Source: Symbiodinium sp. CCMP2592
Lineage: Eukaryota; Sar; Dinophyceae; Suessiales; Symbiodiniaceae
DNA: 64,000 bases
Direction: 5' to 3'
Assembly: GCA_905221615.1 (NCBI GenBank)
Contig: CAJNDT010005545.1
Location: 1 to 64,000 of the forward strand
Shown here: piece by piece, positions 1-10,229 of the stretch
How positions within the stretch are numbered: the first letter of the stretch is position 1
How the letters are laid out: every line of letters starts with the position of its first letter
The notes under the pieces: generated by a model
Databases searched by the model: none
The model's input: only the letters and a program-made list of their open reading frames with translations
Told to the model about the DNA's origin: nothing
Position numbers and translations under genes: made by a program

Positions 1-46
1 AAGCCAAACTCGCGAGGATGGCTTGTGCCTTGACACCTCAGGGTTT

Positions 47-225
47 GGGTTTAGGGTTGAGGGCTTAGGGTTCGGGGTTTAGGAGTTTGGGTTTAGGGTT
101 GAGGGCTTAGGGTTCAGGGTTTAGGAGTTTGGGTTTAGGGTTGAGGGCTTAGGGTTCAGGGTTTAGGAGTTTGGGTTTAGGGTTGAGGGCTTAGGGTTCA
201 GGGTTTAGGAGTTTGGGTTTAGGGT
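47..225 (+). repeat. 42-bp higher-order repeat of six TTTAGGG-like heptamers
   Basis: Four full copies start at 47, 89, 131 and 173, followed by a partial copy. Each copy is six heptamers in fixed order: GGGTTTA, GGGTTGA, GGGCTTA, GGGTTCA, GGGTTTA, GGAGTTT. Copies 2-4 are identical; copy 1 differs by one base. Variant telomere heptamers have been fixed into a longer unit and then amplified. Confidence 0.93.
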
Positions 226-1353
226 CTTGAAATTTGGGCTTGGGAATAAGATTGTGTGGTTTACAAGGGTTGAGGGTTTGGGTTCGTTCCGGTGTACTGG
301 GAGGTTCATTGGTGGGTAGTTAAGTCTCCGAACATGAGCTATGACTATGGATGAACTTACAATAACTACCCAGCTTGCCTGCCTGATTTGAAGGGCTTAA
401 GGTAGAGATCAGGGTTTGCCATAAACCCTGAAGCCTACAAAACCTAAACCTGAAACCCTGCAAACACATACTTGTCGACCCTGAGCCTAGTTTGATATGC
501 CTGCTCGGGTTCTGGGTTTCGGGGCCTCGAACTCCAAGTGCGGCCCATTACCCTGGCCCCGGACGAATAACGTCCCCAGAATAATCGTGTATTTTTAAGG
601 GGTACTGCAACGATTCGCACGAGGCTTACTGTAAGGAAGTGGCTGTTCTACCAGGGTCTTGCGGTCCAGGGTTTGGGGTATAATATGGTCTCGTATGGTC
701 TCTGTTGTAATTCCTTTTGTGGTTACCTGGCTGTTTGTACAAGAATAAACCTGGTTCACCACTACTTACTGACCGTTCTGCCTGAAAGCAGTATCCCCAC
801 AATATGTGCACTGATCATGACCCTAGACCCTGAACTTAAACCTAAATCAACCTTAACTTCAACTTGCAAACTCTACATCACAAAACAAAAAAGAAGCCCA
901 AACCACACACACAAAACCGTTCAGCCCGGAAGAAACAGCGAGAAAGCCCAAAAACCCTGAATGCCGAAACAATGTCTATTTGAATGGTCAGGTGGCCTAC
1001 TCGTGCGATCTCCTGGCGTAGTTCGTCAGTCCCAACCTGCATTGAAGAAGCAAAGACACTAAGCATCCCCCATGCATCCCAAAAGCCAAAACAACCATAT
1101 TCAATGGTCACTGAGTTGCCTCCGCTCCAACTCTTGCAGTAGGCCAGCCATGCACACAAAAAAATTGATCCGAAACTGCATCTGAAACGATTACGCTCTA
1201 GAGTCATAGCTACCTGTTACCTATAGTGTGTTACTACACTGCAGTTAGACAAGAAGGCCATTGTGTAGGGCCCAAATACGGAAACTCACCACACTGCATA
1301 CTTCCAGTCCGACCCATCTGAAAGCCCTGTCAAACCCCATGCATTCACCAATT
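226..1353. other. Repeat-rich DNA without a recognisable gene
   Basis: Scattered CCCTAAA/TTTAGGG-like words occur around 420-480. The ORFs here are short, overlap on both strands and match no family I know. I see no promoter, RNA gene or hairpin element. Confidence 0.6.
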
Positions 1354-1547
1354 GGGAGTTTCCGAAAATAGGGGACCCTAATGTAGCACCTTAAATAGTA
1401 GGATCCTGATTATATGGACCCCAAAACAAGGTACCCCTAATTTTTGGAAACTCTAAACCCTAAACCCTTTATAGATCCCTTATAGATCCCTTTAAAAGAA
1501 CCCTTATAGATCCCTTTGAAGGTACCCCTAATTTTTGGAAACTCCCG
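1354..1547. mobile_element. Hairpin element, family C (TIR GGGAGTTTCCGAAAAT), with internal insert
   Basis: The left end GGGAGTTTCCGAAAATA pairs with the right end TTTTTGGAAACTCCC. The right-end segment (GGTACCCCTAATTTTTGG) occurs twice, near 1432 and 1521. Between them lie telomere-like heptamers and an ATAGATCCCTT repeat. Related copies lie near 11839, 39545, 52506, 55028 and 61770. This looks like a short non-autonomous DNA element (MITE). Confidence 0.75.
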
Positions 1548-2630
1548 ATAAAAACGCCCCACAGCCTCTTGCCGCCCAAGCCCCATATCCGAAGCCCTTC
1601 ACCCCACGGTTTGGGTTTAGGGTTTAGGGTTTAGGGAGAGGGCATTTGTAATTAAGCTCTGACAAAGGCAGATGGGGTTTCAATATGGGGCTTCATGGTG
1701 CTATCGGGGCACATCGGCTTTTTAAACACAGTTTTACAATCCTACACCCTTACAACAGCAAATCGCAGTGAACTTCTCATGATCAAAGCCTACACTCCCC
1801 TGAAACCCTACTTACCTTTGGTTAGTAGGGAATGGAAGAATGGTAGTAATAGTAGTTATAATTCTACCCCATTCCTCCATTCCCTGCTAACCAACGGTAA
1901 CCCTACACACACCACAGTCCTGTAAATGAGAGACTCCCCTCCCCGGCATTTGCACCGAAAGAAGCCGGGAGCCTTCGTCCAAACTCGCCGCTGGTTGCGC
2001 GCACCCGGGAAAAACTGCAGGCGCGCCTGAGTTTGATAAGGGTGTGATACGATTTTCTTCGGATTTGAAACAGGTCTCATGAGGATTTCATGGAGCGTAT
2101 AAATTGTAAGGGTTCTTTAAGGGCTTTATATGAAATTGGACCCAAAGGGGAATCCATTGCTAACGACTTCGACCCCTATGTCAGTGCTTGCTGGGGTTTG
2201 AATAAGGATTGATGTGTCACAGGGGGAACGAGTTAGGGTTAAGGGCTCCAGATTTGGGAATCTTAGGCTTTTTGGGTCCTCAAGATTTTCAATATGGGGT
2301 CAAGAGTTAAGGGCTTATATATGTCCTAAGGCGTTCCAGATTGGGTTGGCCAGGCATTTCGAACGTTTTAGGGCTTCGACGCGGAGCTAATGTGGAGTTC
2401 ATGTCCGTTTCCCATTGTACCGAAGCATTCGATACCCTAGCTTAGGGAAAGCTTTGTCCTTCCCAAAGGGTGCAAGTGACCGTATAATTAAAGTATCTAC
2501 TATAATGGTACTCCCTAAGGGTCCAATTAGGAGGGTCCGGAATGTCCTAGGGAGAGTCCTTGGGTCCTTTGGGGTCTCAGAAACCCGCAATTTTGAGGTT
2601 CCCCAATTTGTTAGGACCCTTAGGGCTTGG
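1548..2630. other. No gene recognised; palindromic CCCTAAGGG-type segment near 2420-2600
   Basis: 1830-1900 contains an imperfect inverted repeat around GGTTAGTAGGGAATGGA / TCCATTCCCTGCTAACC. 2420-2600 is dense in short palindromes (CCTAAGGG, TATAATGG) resembling the other hairpin families, but I could not delimit one element. No ORF here resembles a known protein. Confidence 0.5.
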
Positions 2631-2736
2631 GCCCTTTGGGCTTTTATTGAAAACGTACCGGATACCCTAAACCCTAAACCCAACTATACTGGTACTTGCG
2701 CCCTTTGGGCTTTTATTGAAAACGTACCGGATACCC
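2631..2736 (+). repeat. Exact 37-bp direct repeat, 69-bp period
   Basis: The segment at 2631-2667, beginning GCCCTTTGGGCTTTTATTG and ending CGGATACCC, recurs exactly at 2700-2736. The spacer contains CCCTAAACCCTAAACCC, which suggests local tandem duplication primed by the heptamer array. Confidence 0.95.
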
Positions 2737-3961
2737 GAAGCCAGGTCCTCTTCCGAATCGCCGGAGCTTGTGACAGGGAACTCCTCCCTCTAGACATAAA
2801 AAGTACATACACGACCTGTGAGTGTATATATATATACACACACATAAAGTTGTTTGCTTTGTTTCGTCTATTTGTTTGCGTGTTTGTTATGATGGGAACC
2901 ACTTTTGGCATACCCATGTCTAAGATCTGGTCACCTTCAGTGTGCTCCTTGCAGTAAACTCATGCGAAGATGATGTACTTGGAACTGGACCCTTGACACT
3001 GAAGCCTCACAGTTGGACCTCTATACAAAACCCGAAAAAACTCTAGACCCCTCCCCAAACTAACAGAAGCTGTAGGCCCCCAACCCGAAACATGACAAAC
3101 GGCCACGATATACCGATATACACTGGCATCCTCCTAGCAGTGTAACCACGTGATTCCTTGGGGTATTTCATGAGAAGGCTCATCGTAACCATTCACCGCC
3201 AAATCAATACGAAGAGGCCAGTCCTTCCACCCCCCACCCCACACCCGAACCCCATGAAGCTTTCACACAAAAGGTTGAGTAGACAAAAGCAATATCCAGG
3301 CCTGGGTTGGCAGTTTGGTTTTAGCCCTCACGGCTCCCACTCTAGTGGTAGAATACTCTGTGCAAAACCCTGCTCTACGTAGCAAGGCACGTGTAGAGGC
3401 CAAAACGATGAACACTTGCTAAGACCCCCAACACGATGAAACCCTCTAGACACCTATTGACATTACTCAGACACTCTATCAAGTAGGTTGGCCCTGCAAA
3501 GCCTCTGAAAGCTTTTATAACTAAGATCCCTTAAAGCTCAATATGCAACTCAAGATATCATACATCCCGATGCCCTATAAACCCTCACTCAACCCTAAAC
3601 CCTAACCCAGACCTAAACCCTAAACCCAAAACCACCACCAACACCAGGTCGAAAGCTTCGCGAGAGTCGATATGAGCCGCAGACTTCCTGCAGCAGCCGG
3701 GCCGAGGTACTTCCCTGCCGCGTGTAGCTTCGCAAGGGCTCTTCGGGTTAGGGCTTTAGATGGCGGCTTAGGGTTTAGGGGTTTCGGTGTTGGCTTTCGG
3801 GGTTTGGGTTTTGGGTTTAGGGGATTGGGTTTCTAGGTTGAGGGGTTTAGGGTTTTAGATGGTCAACAACGGGGCTAGAAGTTCTTTGGCGGTTCACTGG
3901 ACATGGATCTTTCTTTCGGGCTTTAGGTGAGGGCAGTAGTTTGGGCCGTAGCGCTTCGAGG
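2737..3961. other. No gene recognised; microsatellite and heptamer words
   Basis: A short (TA)n tract lies near 2826-2837. CCCTAAA-like words lie at 3580-3620 and TTTAGGG-like words at 3740-3860. A stretch near 3340 (TAGTGGTAGAA) vaguely resembles a tRNA A box but lacks a B box and a cloverleaf. Confidence 0.5.
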
Positions 3962-4068
3962 CTACTATTTGCTTAAGAAACACCCAAAAAACAAAAACAA
4001 TAACCCCTATATTACCCCCGTAAGGGATATATTTTTTACTTTTTGGGGGGTTCTTAAGCAAACAGTAG
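3962..4068. mobile_element. Hairpin element, family O
   Basis: The left end CTACTATTTGCTTAAGAA is an almost exact inverted copy of the right end TTCTTAAGCAAACAGTAG. The pairing continues into CCCAAAAAAC / TTTTTGGGGGG. The length is 107 bp with no coding capacity. One copy was seen in this window. Confidence 0.8.
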
Positions 4069-4829
4069 AAGGCGTTAGGGTTTGAGGCCCTCCAGGCCCT
4101 ATGAGGTGCAGTGACGTTACGCCGCTTAACCACAGTTTTACGTGTTCATGTTGAGTACGGCTAAACCCTAAACGGCCCTAAACTTCGAGCTTGGTTTATC
4201 GATATGGCAGCTGCTTCAGCTGAAATTATAGGGGGCCTACAGGATTTGAAAATTTCAATGAATATGGGTTCCATCAGTTGTAGGTTGCAGGTCTTCGGGG
4301 TTTAGAAGTTTAGGGGCAGGCTTCAGGGGAAGCCTTCCCACACTGCGCAATCTGAGCTCAGGTTCCACCTTTGTATAGCTTCAGAGATGCTTGACGGGTT
4401 TAGGCTTCGGGCATTGTGGCGCCACTGGTTTTTCGCTTCCGGATGGTACACAGTTGCTGCCTGACTATGTCATGTCGCGATTTCCTAGGTTTGGGGGGAG
4501 AGCTGGAACCGACCTCAGTGATTGCGCCTGCTACAACTTGCAAGTTTCCGGTGGGTTTGTTCTTGCGTTGTATGGAGGAGCTGTCGCGCTAGAAGCCAAG
4601 ATGCGCACATGATAGGCTTACTCTCGCAGTTGCAAAAGGGATGCTTTTGTAGGACAATAAGCTACTGCATAGGCCAGGGTTGAGACTGACGTCAAACCTA
4701 ATCTGCAAAACAAAACTGTCACCATAAACCTATGAGCGACACTCTACCCGTAAATAATCTCCCCAACCTAGAACAAACCCAAATCTAAACCCCTAATGGC
4801 TCGAAACACTTAGGAGCAACACCTTAACC
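4069..4829. other. No gene recognised
   Basis: Mixed sequence with a few TTTAGGG-like words around 4290-4400. A 73-codon plus-strand ORF at 4391-4612 resembles nothing I know. Confidence 0.5.
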
Positions 4830-4918
4830 CCTCCTTGTACCCTCAAATAGGGGTATATGGTCCCAAGTAATGGGTACTTAGGGTCTAATAGAGGGTAGAC
4901 GATGGAGGGTCTAGGTAT
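4830..4918. repeat. Dispersed repeat, copy 1 of a CCTCCTTGTACCCTC family
   Basis: This segment and 6637-6723 share about 85 bp, including CCTCCTTGTACCCTCAAA, GGGGTATATGG, GGGTACTTAGGGTCTAAT and GAGGGTCTAGG. The ends are inverted (CCTCCTTGTACCC / GGTAGACGATGGAGG), consistent with a short hairpin transposon. Confidence 0.8.
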
Positions 4919-5002
4919 ATATAAGGAAATCATAGTAGGGAACCTCAAAAAGGGTAGGCTATTCAGGGTTAAGGCAGACCCTAAACTCAAGGAATCCAAG
5001 GG

Positions 5003-5114
5003 TAAAAGGAGGGACCCTTCATAAGGACCCCTAGGTATATACCCTTAATATAGCTATAATATGCCCATTATATAGCCCATTATAGGACTCCCCATTAAGG
5101 GTCCCTCCTTTTCT
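5003..5114. mobile_element. Hairpin element, family G copy 1
   Basis: Terminal inverted repeat AAGGAGGGACCCTT / AAGGGTCCCTCCTT. The reverse complement of 51773-51860 matches most of it, including ACCCCTAGGTATATACCC and GCCCATTATA. Confidence 0.8.
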
Positions 5115-5175
5115 CCTTTGAAGAAAGCAATCCGACAGCCTCGGCTCCCAAGCCCGGAGCCCTAAAACCCAAACC

Positions 5176-5347
5176 CCTACTATAGGGGCCTTAAAAAATA
5201 GAGTATGGTTTTGGGCCAAATAGAATAAGGAACCCTAGGAACAATACTATAGGGGCCTTAAAATGATCAGAATATAGTTTTGGGCCATTTTATACTGTAA
5301 CTTTAATACCCTAGGAATAAGATAGGTAAATATTTAGGCCTCTATAT
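5176..5347. mobile_element. Hairpin element, family B, with duplicated left half
   Basis: TATAGGGGCCTTAAAA occurs at about 5181 and again at about 5249. The right end is TATTTAGGCCTCTATATTA. The TTTTGGGCC and TATACTGTAACT core words are those of the family B copies near 8.6, 51.0, 55.2, 57.8 and 63.0 kb. It appears to be a truncated copy followed by a fuller one. Confidence 0.7.
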
Positions 5348-6636
5348 TAAACCCTTCAGCCCGGAGCCCTCTAGCGGCCGACCTGTGGATATGCCTTGCT
5401 GACTGGGACCTGAAACTAGGCTTTCAATGCTGAGCGTTTGCGGTTTAGGATGGTTTACGGCTTTAGGACTTAGGACAGTTCAGGGTTCAGGGTTTAGGGT
5501 TTCAGGGTTTGGGGTTTAGGCTTTGGGTCGATGCCGTAGAGGGTTAAAGGCCAGGGCTCCCTATGGTTGCATACGGCTTTCTCGGGCCTATCCGGATTTC
5601 TACGGCGCTGCTAGAGGACTCTGTGTCTTTCGCGGGTTTAGGGTGTCGCGTCCAAGTTCTGGGATTCTGGTTGTTTTTATCAGTTTCCGGGTTTCGGACA
5701 CTTCTTGCTAGAATCTTAAACCCCGTACAGGTCAAGCATTCCTAGGCTTCCGGATCCGACTTTGCCAACATCATCTCTGGCTTTGTAATTGTAGCTTCTC
5801 TGAGATGCTCCTCTGTGGCCTAGAATACAGTATCTCACTAGCGAGCGAGATCCGGAAACTTGAACGCAAAGCCAAGCCCTCTCCCCAAACTTGTACTTCT
5901 AACCTGACCCAAAATCCTACACCTTATGCCAAGCAAGCATTCCCAGACCCGGTGGTTTGTTTTCGTATTGCCTGCGTTGTATTTAGAGTCTTGTGTCCTT
6001 TTAGCCCTTCTCCTGTCTCTTGTTGGAACGCTGAACCAAGGCTTCTAATACAACCTGGACCCTAAACCGTAAACCCTAAAGCCTTGAATAATGCCTGAAG
6101 CCTTGGAGCCCGAAACTCTTAATTCTAAATCTGAACCGAAACCCTGCAAACTCCTTGCCACAAAAAACTCCAGAGAAGAGGTTTAGGGTTTCGGGCTTTA
6201 GTGTTTAGGGGGTTTAGTGATTGAGGTTTTGCGGTGTAGGGTTTTACATGTTGAGATGGTAGAGGTTTTCGGGTTGCAAGCTTTGGGGATTATAAGACAG
6301 CGCAGCAGACGTCGAAACTCCTTTAAGACCCGAGGCTCCGACCAAGTCGTGCGGCGGCATGGCGGGATTGGAAAGCTTCCGGCTAAAAGTGCGCTTAGGA
6401 TCTACGCCCTGACGGTCCAATGCAATAGCTAAGGGTCCTAATACTAGTGTATGGTATGTATTTTTTGGGGATGGGAAATGTACCTACCAAGCACCTACTA
6501 TAATGGTACATGGATCCTTCGGGACAAGGTTTAGCTTTGGCACAGGAGAGAGCCGATGGGCTGAACATTCAGGATGTGGGGTTCAGGCTTCTTCGCCGTG
6601 TCGGGATTTCGGGATAAAGGGTTAGGGCACCAGGAG
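5348..6636. other. No gene recognised; heptamer-rich
   Basis: TTTAGGG-like words cluster at 5470-5520 and 6180-6245. Overlapping ORFs on both strands at 5520-5745 are best read as chance openings. Confidence 0.5.
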
Positions 6637-6723
6637 CCTCCTTGTACCCTCAAACAGGGGTATATGGTCTCAAATAATGGGTACTTAGGGTCTAATCGAA
6701 GGTAGATGGAGGGTCTAGGTATT
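6637..6723. repeat. Dispersed repeat, copy 2 of the CCTCCTTGTACCCTC family
   Basis: Close copy of 4830-4918 in the same orientation, differing by scattered substitutions and small gaps. Confidence 0.8.
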
Positions 6724-7144
6724 GGGTGTACGAGGTAGACTTGTTCTCAGAGGGTATACCGGATCTGTCTGACAAAAACTCGTTGCGTTTACTGTGTGAT
6801 CGAGCCTGTGGCAGCCATCCCCTTCCTGAACGCCCATGCAGACACGATCACCATTGGCCGCCTATCTGCTGCGTGACACCCTGTGAAAGTGGCAGATAGA
6901 GTCGACAGACAAGTGCGGATGGTCATACTCTAAACCTTCAAGCCTCAACTTGCAAACAGCTCGGCTTGCATTGGGCCCCTCGAGCATCTTTGAGCACGCC
7001 AGCCTGCGAAGTCCTCTTCAGCATCACACCCATCGTTCAAAGCCCGCGCGGCGCTTGTGGAGGGCTCAGGGTGTGGAGTTTTATTTCTGTTTGGGGGGCG
7101 GGCTCAAGCCTCAAGGTCCTAACCCTAAACCCTAAACCGTAAAC

Positions 7145-7193
7145 CCTATATATATATATATATATATATAGATAGATAGATAGATAGATAAGG
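7145..7193. repeat. (TA)n then (GATA)n microsatellite
   Basis: About 25 bp of TA dinucleotides run directly into about 24 bp of GATA repeats, immediately after CCCTAAACCGTAAACCC. Confidence 0.95.
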
Positions 7194-7319
7194 GCTTTCG
7201 GGTTTAGGGACTGGCGCCGTGTGCAGCAGCTGCAGCTTCGGGTCTCTTTCGCTCCACTCAGAACTGAAAACCGCGAGTGCCTCCAAGCTTCTCTGCTGCT
7301 GCGGAGTCCAAGAGGGTTT

Positions 7320-7545
7320 ATATACGGGATTTATGGCTAATTTCGGGGCCTAAAATAATTACCTATGTTGTTTTTTCGGGACCCTATAGGAGGGTTTAGG
7401 GTTTTATGGGTAATATAGGCTATATTGTTTATTAAGGACCCTATAGTAGGGTTTAGGGCTTTATGGATAATACCGGGGGCTAAATAATTACTTATACGAA
7501 TTATTTAAGGCCCCTCTAGTAGGTTTCAGGGCCTTACCGGGGCTG
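7320..7545. repeat. Three diverged tandem copies of a ~75-bp unit
   Basis: The phrase CTATAGnAGGGTTTAGGG followed by TTTATGG(A/G)TAATA recurs near 7383, 7440 and, more diverged, 7505. Ends of the GGGGCC...GGCCCCT type relate it to the family B hairpins. Confidence 0.6.
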
Positions 7546-7864
7546 GCTAGCCATGACTGCGTCTAGGCTGGCGGGATGAGTTCATCGCCTCAGTGCACGT
7601 CTCTGCTCATCGCTGCGGCCGTCTGCGTTGTCAGCACGGATCTGAGCGCGCCTCAAAATGAGGATCTAGGATCGTGTGAGCTGCATCGTGCAGGAAACAT
7701 GTCTGCAGAAAGCCAGATACTCTGCAACCGAAAGACGTTGGACGGAAGTGAGAACAATGACAGTGACCATTTCGATCCGCATGGCACCTGGAGAAAACGT
7801 CACGTGAAACAATGACCGTGTGACGTGCCAGTGAAATCAGAAACCCTCAAAGCTACATAATTGG

Positions 7865-8155
7865 TCACTGCCCTAGCCGGTAGTATGGCAAACCACTACG
7901 TTTGAGAACGAATAAACAAGCGTGTCTGATTAGACGAGGTTCTATATACTGTATTTCGATTATTATCCTACCCTCATGACTGATAATACGACTCGTTTCC
8001 CTATGATACTCAGCATCAGCATCAGAACCACGGATTAGTTTGGAGTTCATGCTCGCGCCTTCTAGGTCTGTGGCTCCACCAAGCTCGGAGTCTTCATCAG
8101 CCCTGTGTTCCGGCGGGCCTCCCTCTCGATCGAATCTAGGCCGATGTGTGTCCAA
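7865..8155 (-). CDS. Possible exon of an unknown host gene
   Basis: A 96-codon open stretch lies in a zone almost free of telomere-like words. It is charged and Glu/Asp/Arg-rich (for example RADEDSELGGATDLEGASMN), without low-complexity bias. It lies downstream, on the same strand, of the better supported exons at 8386-8781 and could belong to the same gene. I recognise no domain. The opening methionine in a bacterial-style translation is not an ATG, so no start is claimed. Confidence 0.3.
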   Translation of the reverse strand: MDTHRPRFDREGGPPEHRADEDSELGGATDLEGASMNSKLIRGSDADAEYHRETSRIISHEGRIIIEIQYIEPRLIRHACLFVLKRSGLPYYRLGQ

Positions 8156-8385
8156 GTAGTCGCCAGCGTTTGGGAACTGTAATTAAGGCCCTGAGTAGCA
8201 GCAGCCGGAGGGCTTCATATCCAGCGTCTCGCGAGACCATCGTCCGATAGCTGCAGCAACATCCTGTAGCAACACCTAAGTATCCGTTTCTTCGAAATCG
8301 CAATGAGCATCTCAAGGATTCTTTCGGGAAGCCGCTGGCTTGTCCGTGGTTACGGCACAGGCGCCTGCTGTTGTACCAGTGGTGT

Positions 8386-8643
8386 CTAGCAGCAGCCGCA
8401 CATGCCCGAGAAGCTGCAACAAATCTTGTCGGTCTTGCATTTCCTGTTCAGCCGGCTTTTGGGCAGTTCTTTCGTTGAGCTCCCTCTGTTGCCAACCTGA
8501 ATCAAATCTCCATCATTTGAGACCATGCTGCGACGGTACTTCCGCAGCTTCCAAACGAAGACCTCAGTTTCAGAGGACTGGATGAGGGCTTCGTCACACT
8601 CCTCTTTGAGACGGTTCATCATGTTTCTAATGTCGGGATCCCG
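8386..8643 (-). CDS. Candidate 3' exon of an unknown minus-strand gene
   Basis: Read after the acceptor at 8644, the frame gives RDPDIRNMMNRLKEECDEAL and continues through a Trp-Lys-Leu-Arg-Lys-Tyr segment to a TAG at 8386. It may instead splice out earlier at a CAG|GTTGG donor near 8492. The amphipathic pattern suggests a helix-rich protein, but I cannot name it. The frame joins the exon at 8726-8781 in phase 0 across an 82-bp GT-AG intron, which is the main reason to believe it. Confidence 0.45.
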   Translation of the reverse strand, partial: RDPDIRNMMNRLKEECDEALIQSSETEVFVWKLRKYRRSMVSNDGDLIQVGNRGSSTKELPKSRLNRKCKTDKICCSFSGMCGCC

Positions 8644-8725
8644 CTATAGGAGCCTTAATAAGAAGACTAGCGTTTTGGGGCCCATCCCCCAACATAGTAT
8701 TGGTAATCAATGGCCCCTATATTAC
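8644..8725 (-). mobile_element. Introner-like element, family B, as an 82-bp GT-AG intron
   Basis: On the minus strand it begins GTAATATAGGGGCC and ends GGCTCCTATAG. The ends are inverted repeats of each other and match the family B hairpins elsewhere in the window. The exons on both sides are open and join in phase 0. The transposon boundaries therefore coincide with the splice sites, as expected of an introner. No transcript evidence is available here. Confidence 0.6.
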
Positions 8726-8781
8726 TTCACTGTAAACCGTCTCATCTTCGGCTTCCTCTGCTGCAGTGCTCCTTGTGAGCG
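8726..8781 (-). CDS. Candidate internal mini-exon of the same unknown gene
   Basis: About 18 codons reading STAAEEAEDETVYSE, ending GAA directly before the GTAATA donor at 8725. Upstream in the sense direction is a pyrimidine-rich tract (C-run, ATTTTTCGCTCACAAG) that would make a good 3' splice acceptor. It lies between two hairpin-type elements, so both flanking introns may come from such elements. Confidence 0.4.
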
Positions 8782-8794
8782 AAAAATGGGGGGG

Positions 8795-8840
8795 GGGGGT
8801 TCCGAACATAGGGGACCCAAATATAGTAGCCTATAACCTG
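8795..8840. mobile_element. Family C hairpin fragment after a G-run
   Basis: TTCCGAACATAGGGGACCC followed by AATATAGTAGCC matches the left half of family C (compare 1357 and 61772). The right half is not evident. Confidence 0.5.
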
Positions 8841-9379
8841 TCGGATTTTGTTTACAAGCTAAATATTTACAAAGGACTCCAAATAATTGGCAAGGCGCTC
8901 GTAGCACGGCATCAAGAGCTGTAGGGCGATGGAGCAAAAGGAGCCAACTCGTGGTGGAGCGCGGGCAAAAGTAAAACGTCTGTGGTGGTTGGCCGTGTAG
9001 GTCCGCATTTTTGATGTCAACCCGGGCCTCCCTATCGTGCCATGTCTCAATCGCAAAGAAGCAATCATCCAGCGTTGCCATCATCCAGCGTTCATCTGTG
9101 CAGCGATGATCATGCTGTAGAGCTGCGTGTCGACAAGCGCGGACAACTCCTGGCACAAGTGACGCAACAGGCACGGTGGCGTCTTAAGCCGGGAACCTTG
9201 AAGTTGAGCTACCTGAAAGCCTTACATATAATGTGGGATCTCCATACTTTCACGGGCTTACTTTACGCCTCAAGACGTATATCTACTATCCAAACACTCA
9301 TGAAATGCATTCTTGCCCGTGCGGTCGTAAATAACTACCATACAGACATGATGTGATCATGCAGGCAGAGAATGGTGGT
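8841..9379. other. Non-repetitive stretch, possible further exon on the minus strand
   Basis: There are almost no telomere-like words. A minus-strand frame around 8900-9100 reads MMATLDDCFFAIETWHD, which looks protein-like, but two other frames are also open here. I could not fix splice sites and make no gene call. Confidence 0.35.
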
Positions 9380-9890
9380 TCAAAAGCTGATGGCCACGGC
9401 GATAGCCGTGAGGACGATGATGGGTATGCTGGGGATGACGACGACGGTGACGATTACTGTGGCGGCGTGGAGGCAAAAGCATTGAATATCATATCGAAGG
9501 TGAACTAGCGCAGCCGCCACCAACACCACAGCAGGCATCGTCACAACCACTACTACAACTACTACTACCACTACCACCACCACCACCACCACTACAACTA
9601 CCACTGCCCTTGCTCCTTCTCGTGTCGCTGCTCCTGCCACTGCTACTTCCACTCCCTCTCCTACTCCTAGTCCTCCTATTAGTATTACTACTACTACTAC
9701 TACTACTGCTGTTGCTGCTGCTGCTGCTTATACTTGTGCTATTCTGCTAATACTGCTATGTACTGCTGCAACTGCAACTACTACTGCTGCTGCTTCTTCT
9801 GCTACTGGGGACTAGTGCTAATACGGCTAACTCTGCTGCGACGCCGTAGTTACTACTACTGGTGCTGCTGCGATCGCATCCAGAACACTA
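9380..9890. repeat. Trinucleotide-rich tract (CTA/ACC/CTG)
   Basis: Runs of ACTACTAC, CCACCACC and TGCTGCTG dominate 9540-9880. The poly-Val and poly-Cys ORFs read from this tract are translation artefacts of the repeat. Confidence 0.9.
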
Positions 9891-10136
9891 TTACTGCCAT
9901 CACTACTGCGACTATATGCCCGCGACTACCACCATCTGCATACAAGCCGAACCGTTTTGTGTCGGGTAAACACGGCACTCAACTGCTTTTTCAAGACCTT
10001 GATCCAAGCACATCATGCAGTCATACAGTCCCCAAAAGCAATGCCCCACACCCCAGCTGAACCCAATGCCGTCCGCCAGTGTGAGGGCAAGCAAGCAAGC
10101 TCGCTGCCACTGGTGACCCTGTGGTTTACGGGTGCT

Positions 10137-10229
10137 TACCCACGGGCCCCAAAGTAGTTCCTTTGGGGTTAATAAATAGAATTCTATGAGGTACTCCCAA
10201 AAAGGAACTACTATGGGGGCTTATGGGTA
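10137..10229. mobile_element. Hairpin element, family A copy
   Basis: TACCCACGGGCCCCAAAGTA / TACTATGGGGGCTTATGGGTA terminal inverted repeats of about 35 bp around a short AT-rich centre. Length 93 bp, close to the 94 bp of the other copies. Confidence 0.88.

Noticed and set aside
47..225. CRISPR-like array or true chromosome end
   Set aside because: The repeats are contiguous without unique spacers, and the heptamers are variant and interstitial, unlike a terminal telomere or a CRISPR array.
2415..2957. Plus-strand ORF of 180 codons as a gene
   Set aside because: It runs through the exact 37-bp duplication, CCCTAAA words and a TA/CA microsatellite, starts with a non-ATG codon, and resembles no protein.
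3300..3400. Possible tRNA gene (TAGTGGTAGAA resembles an A box)
   Set aside because: No B box (GGTTCGANNC) at the right distance and no cloverleaf stems could be drawn.
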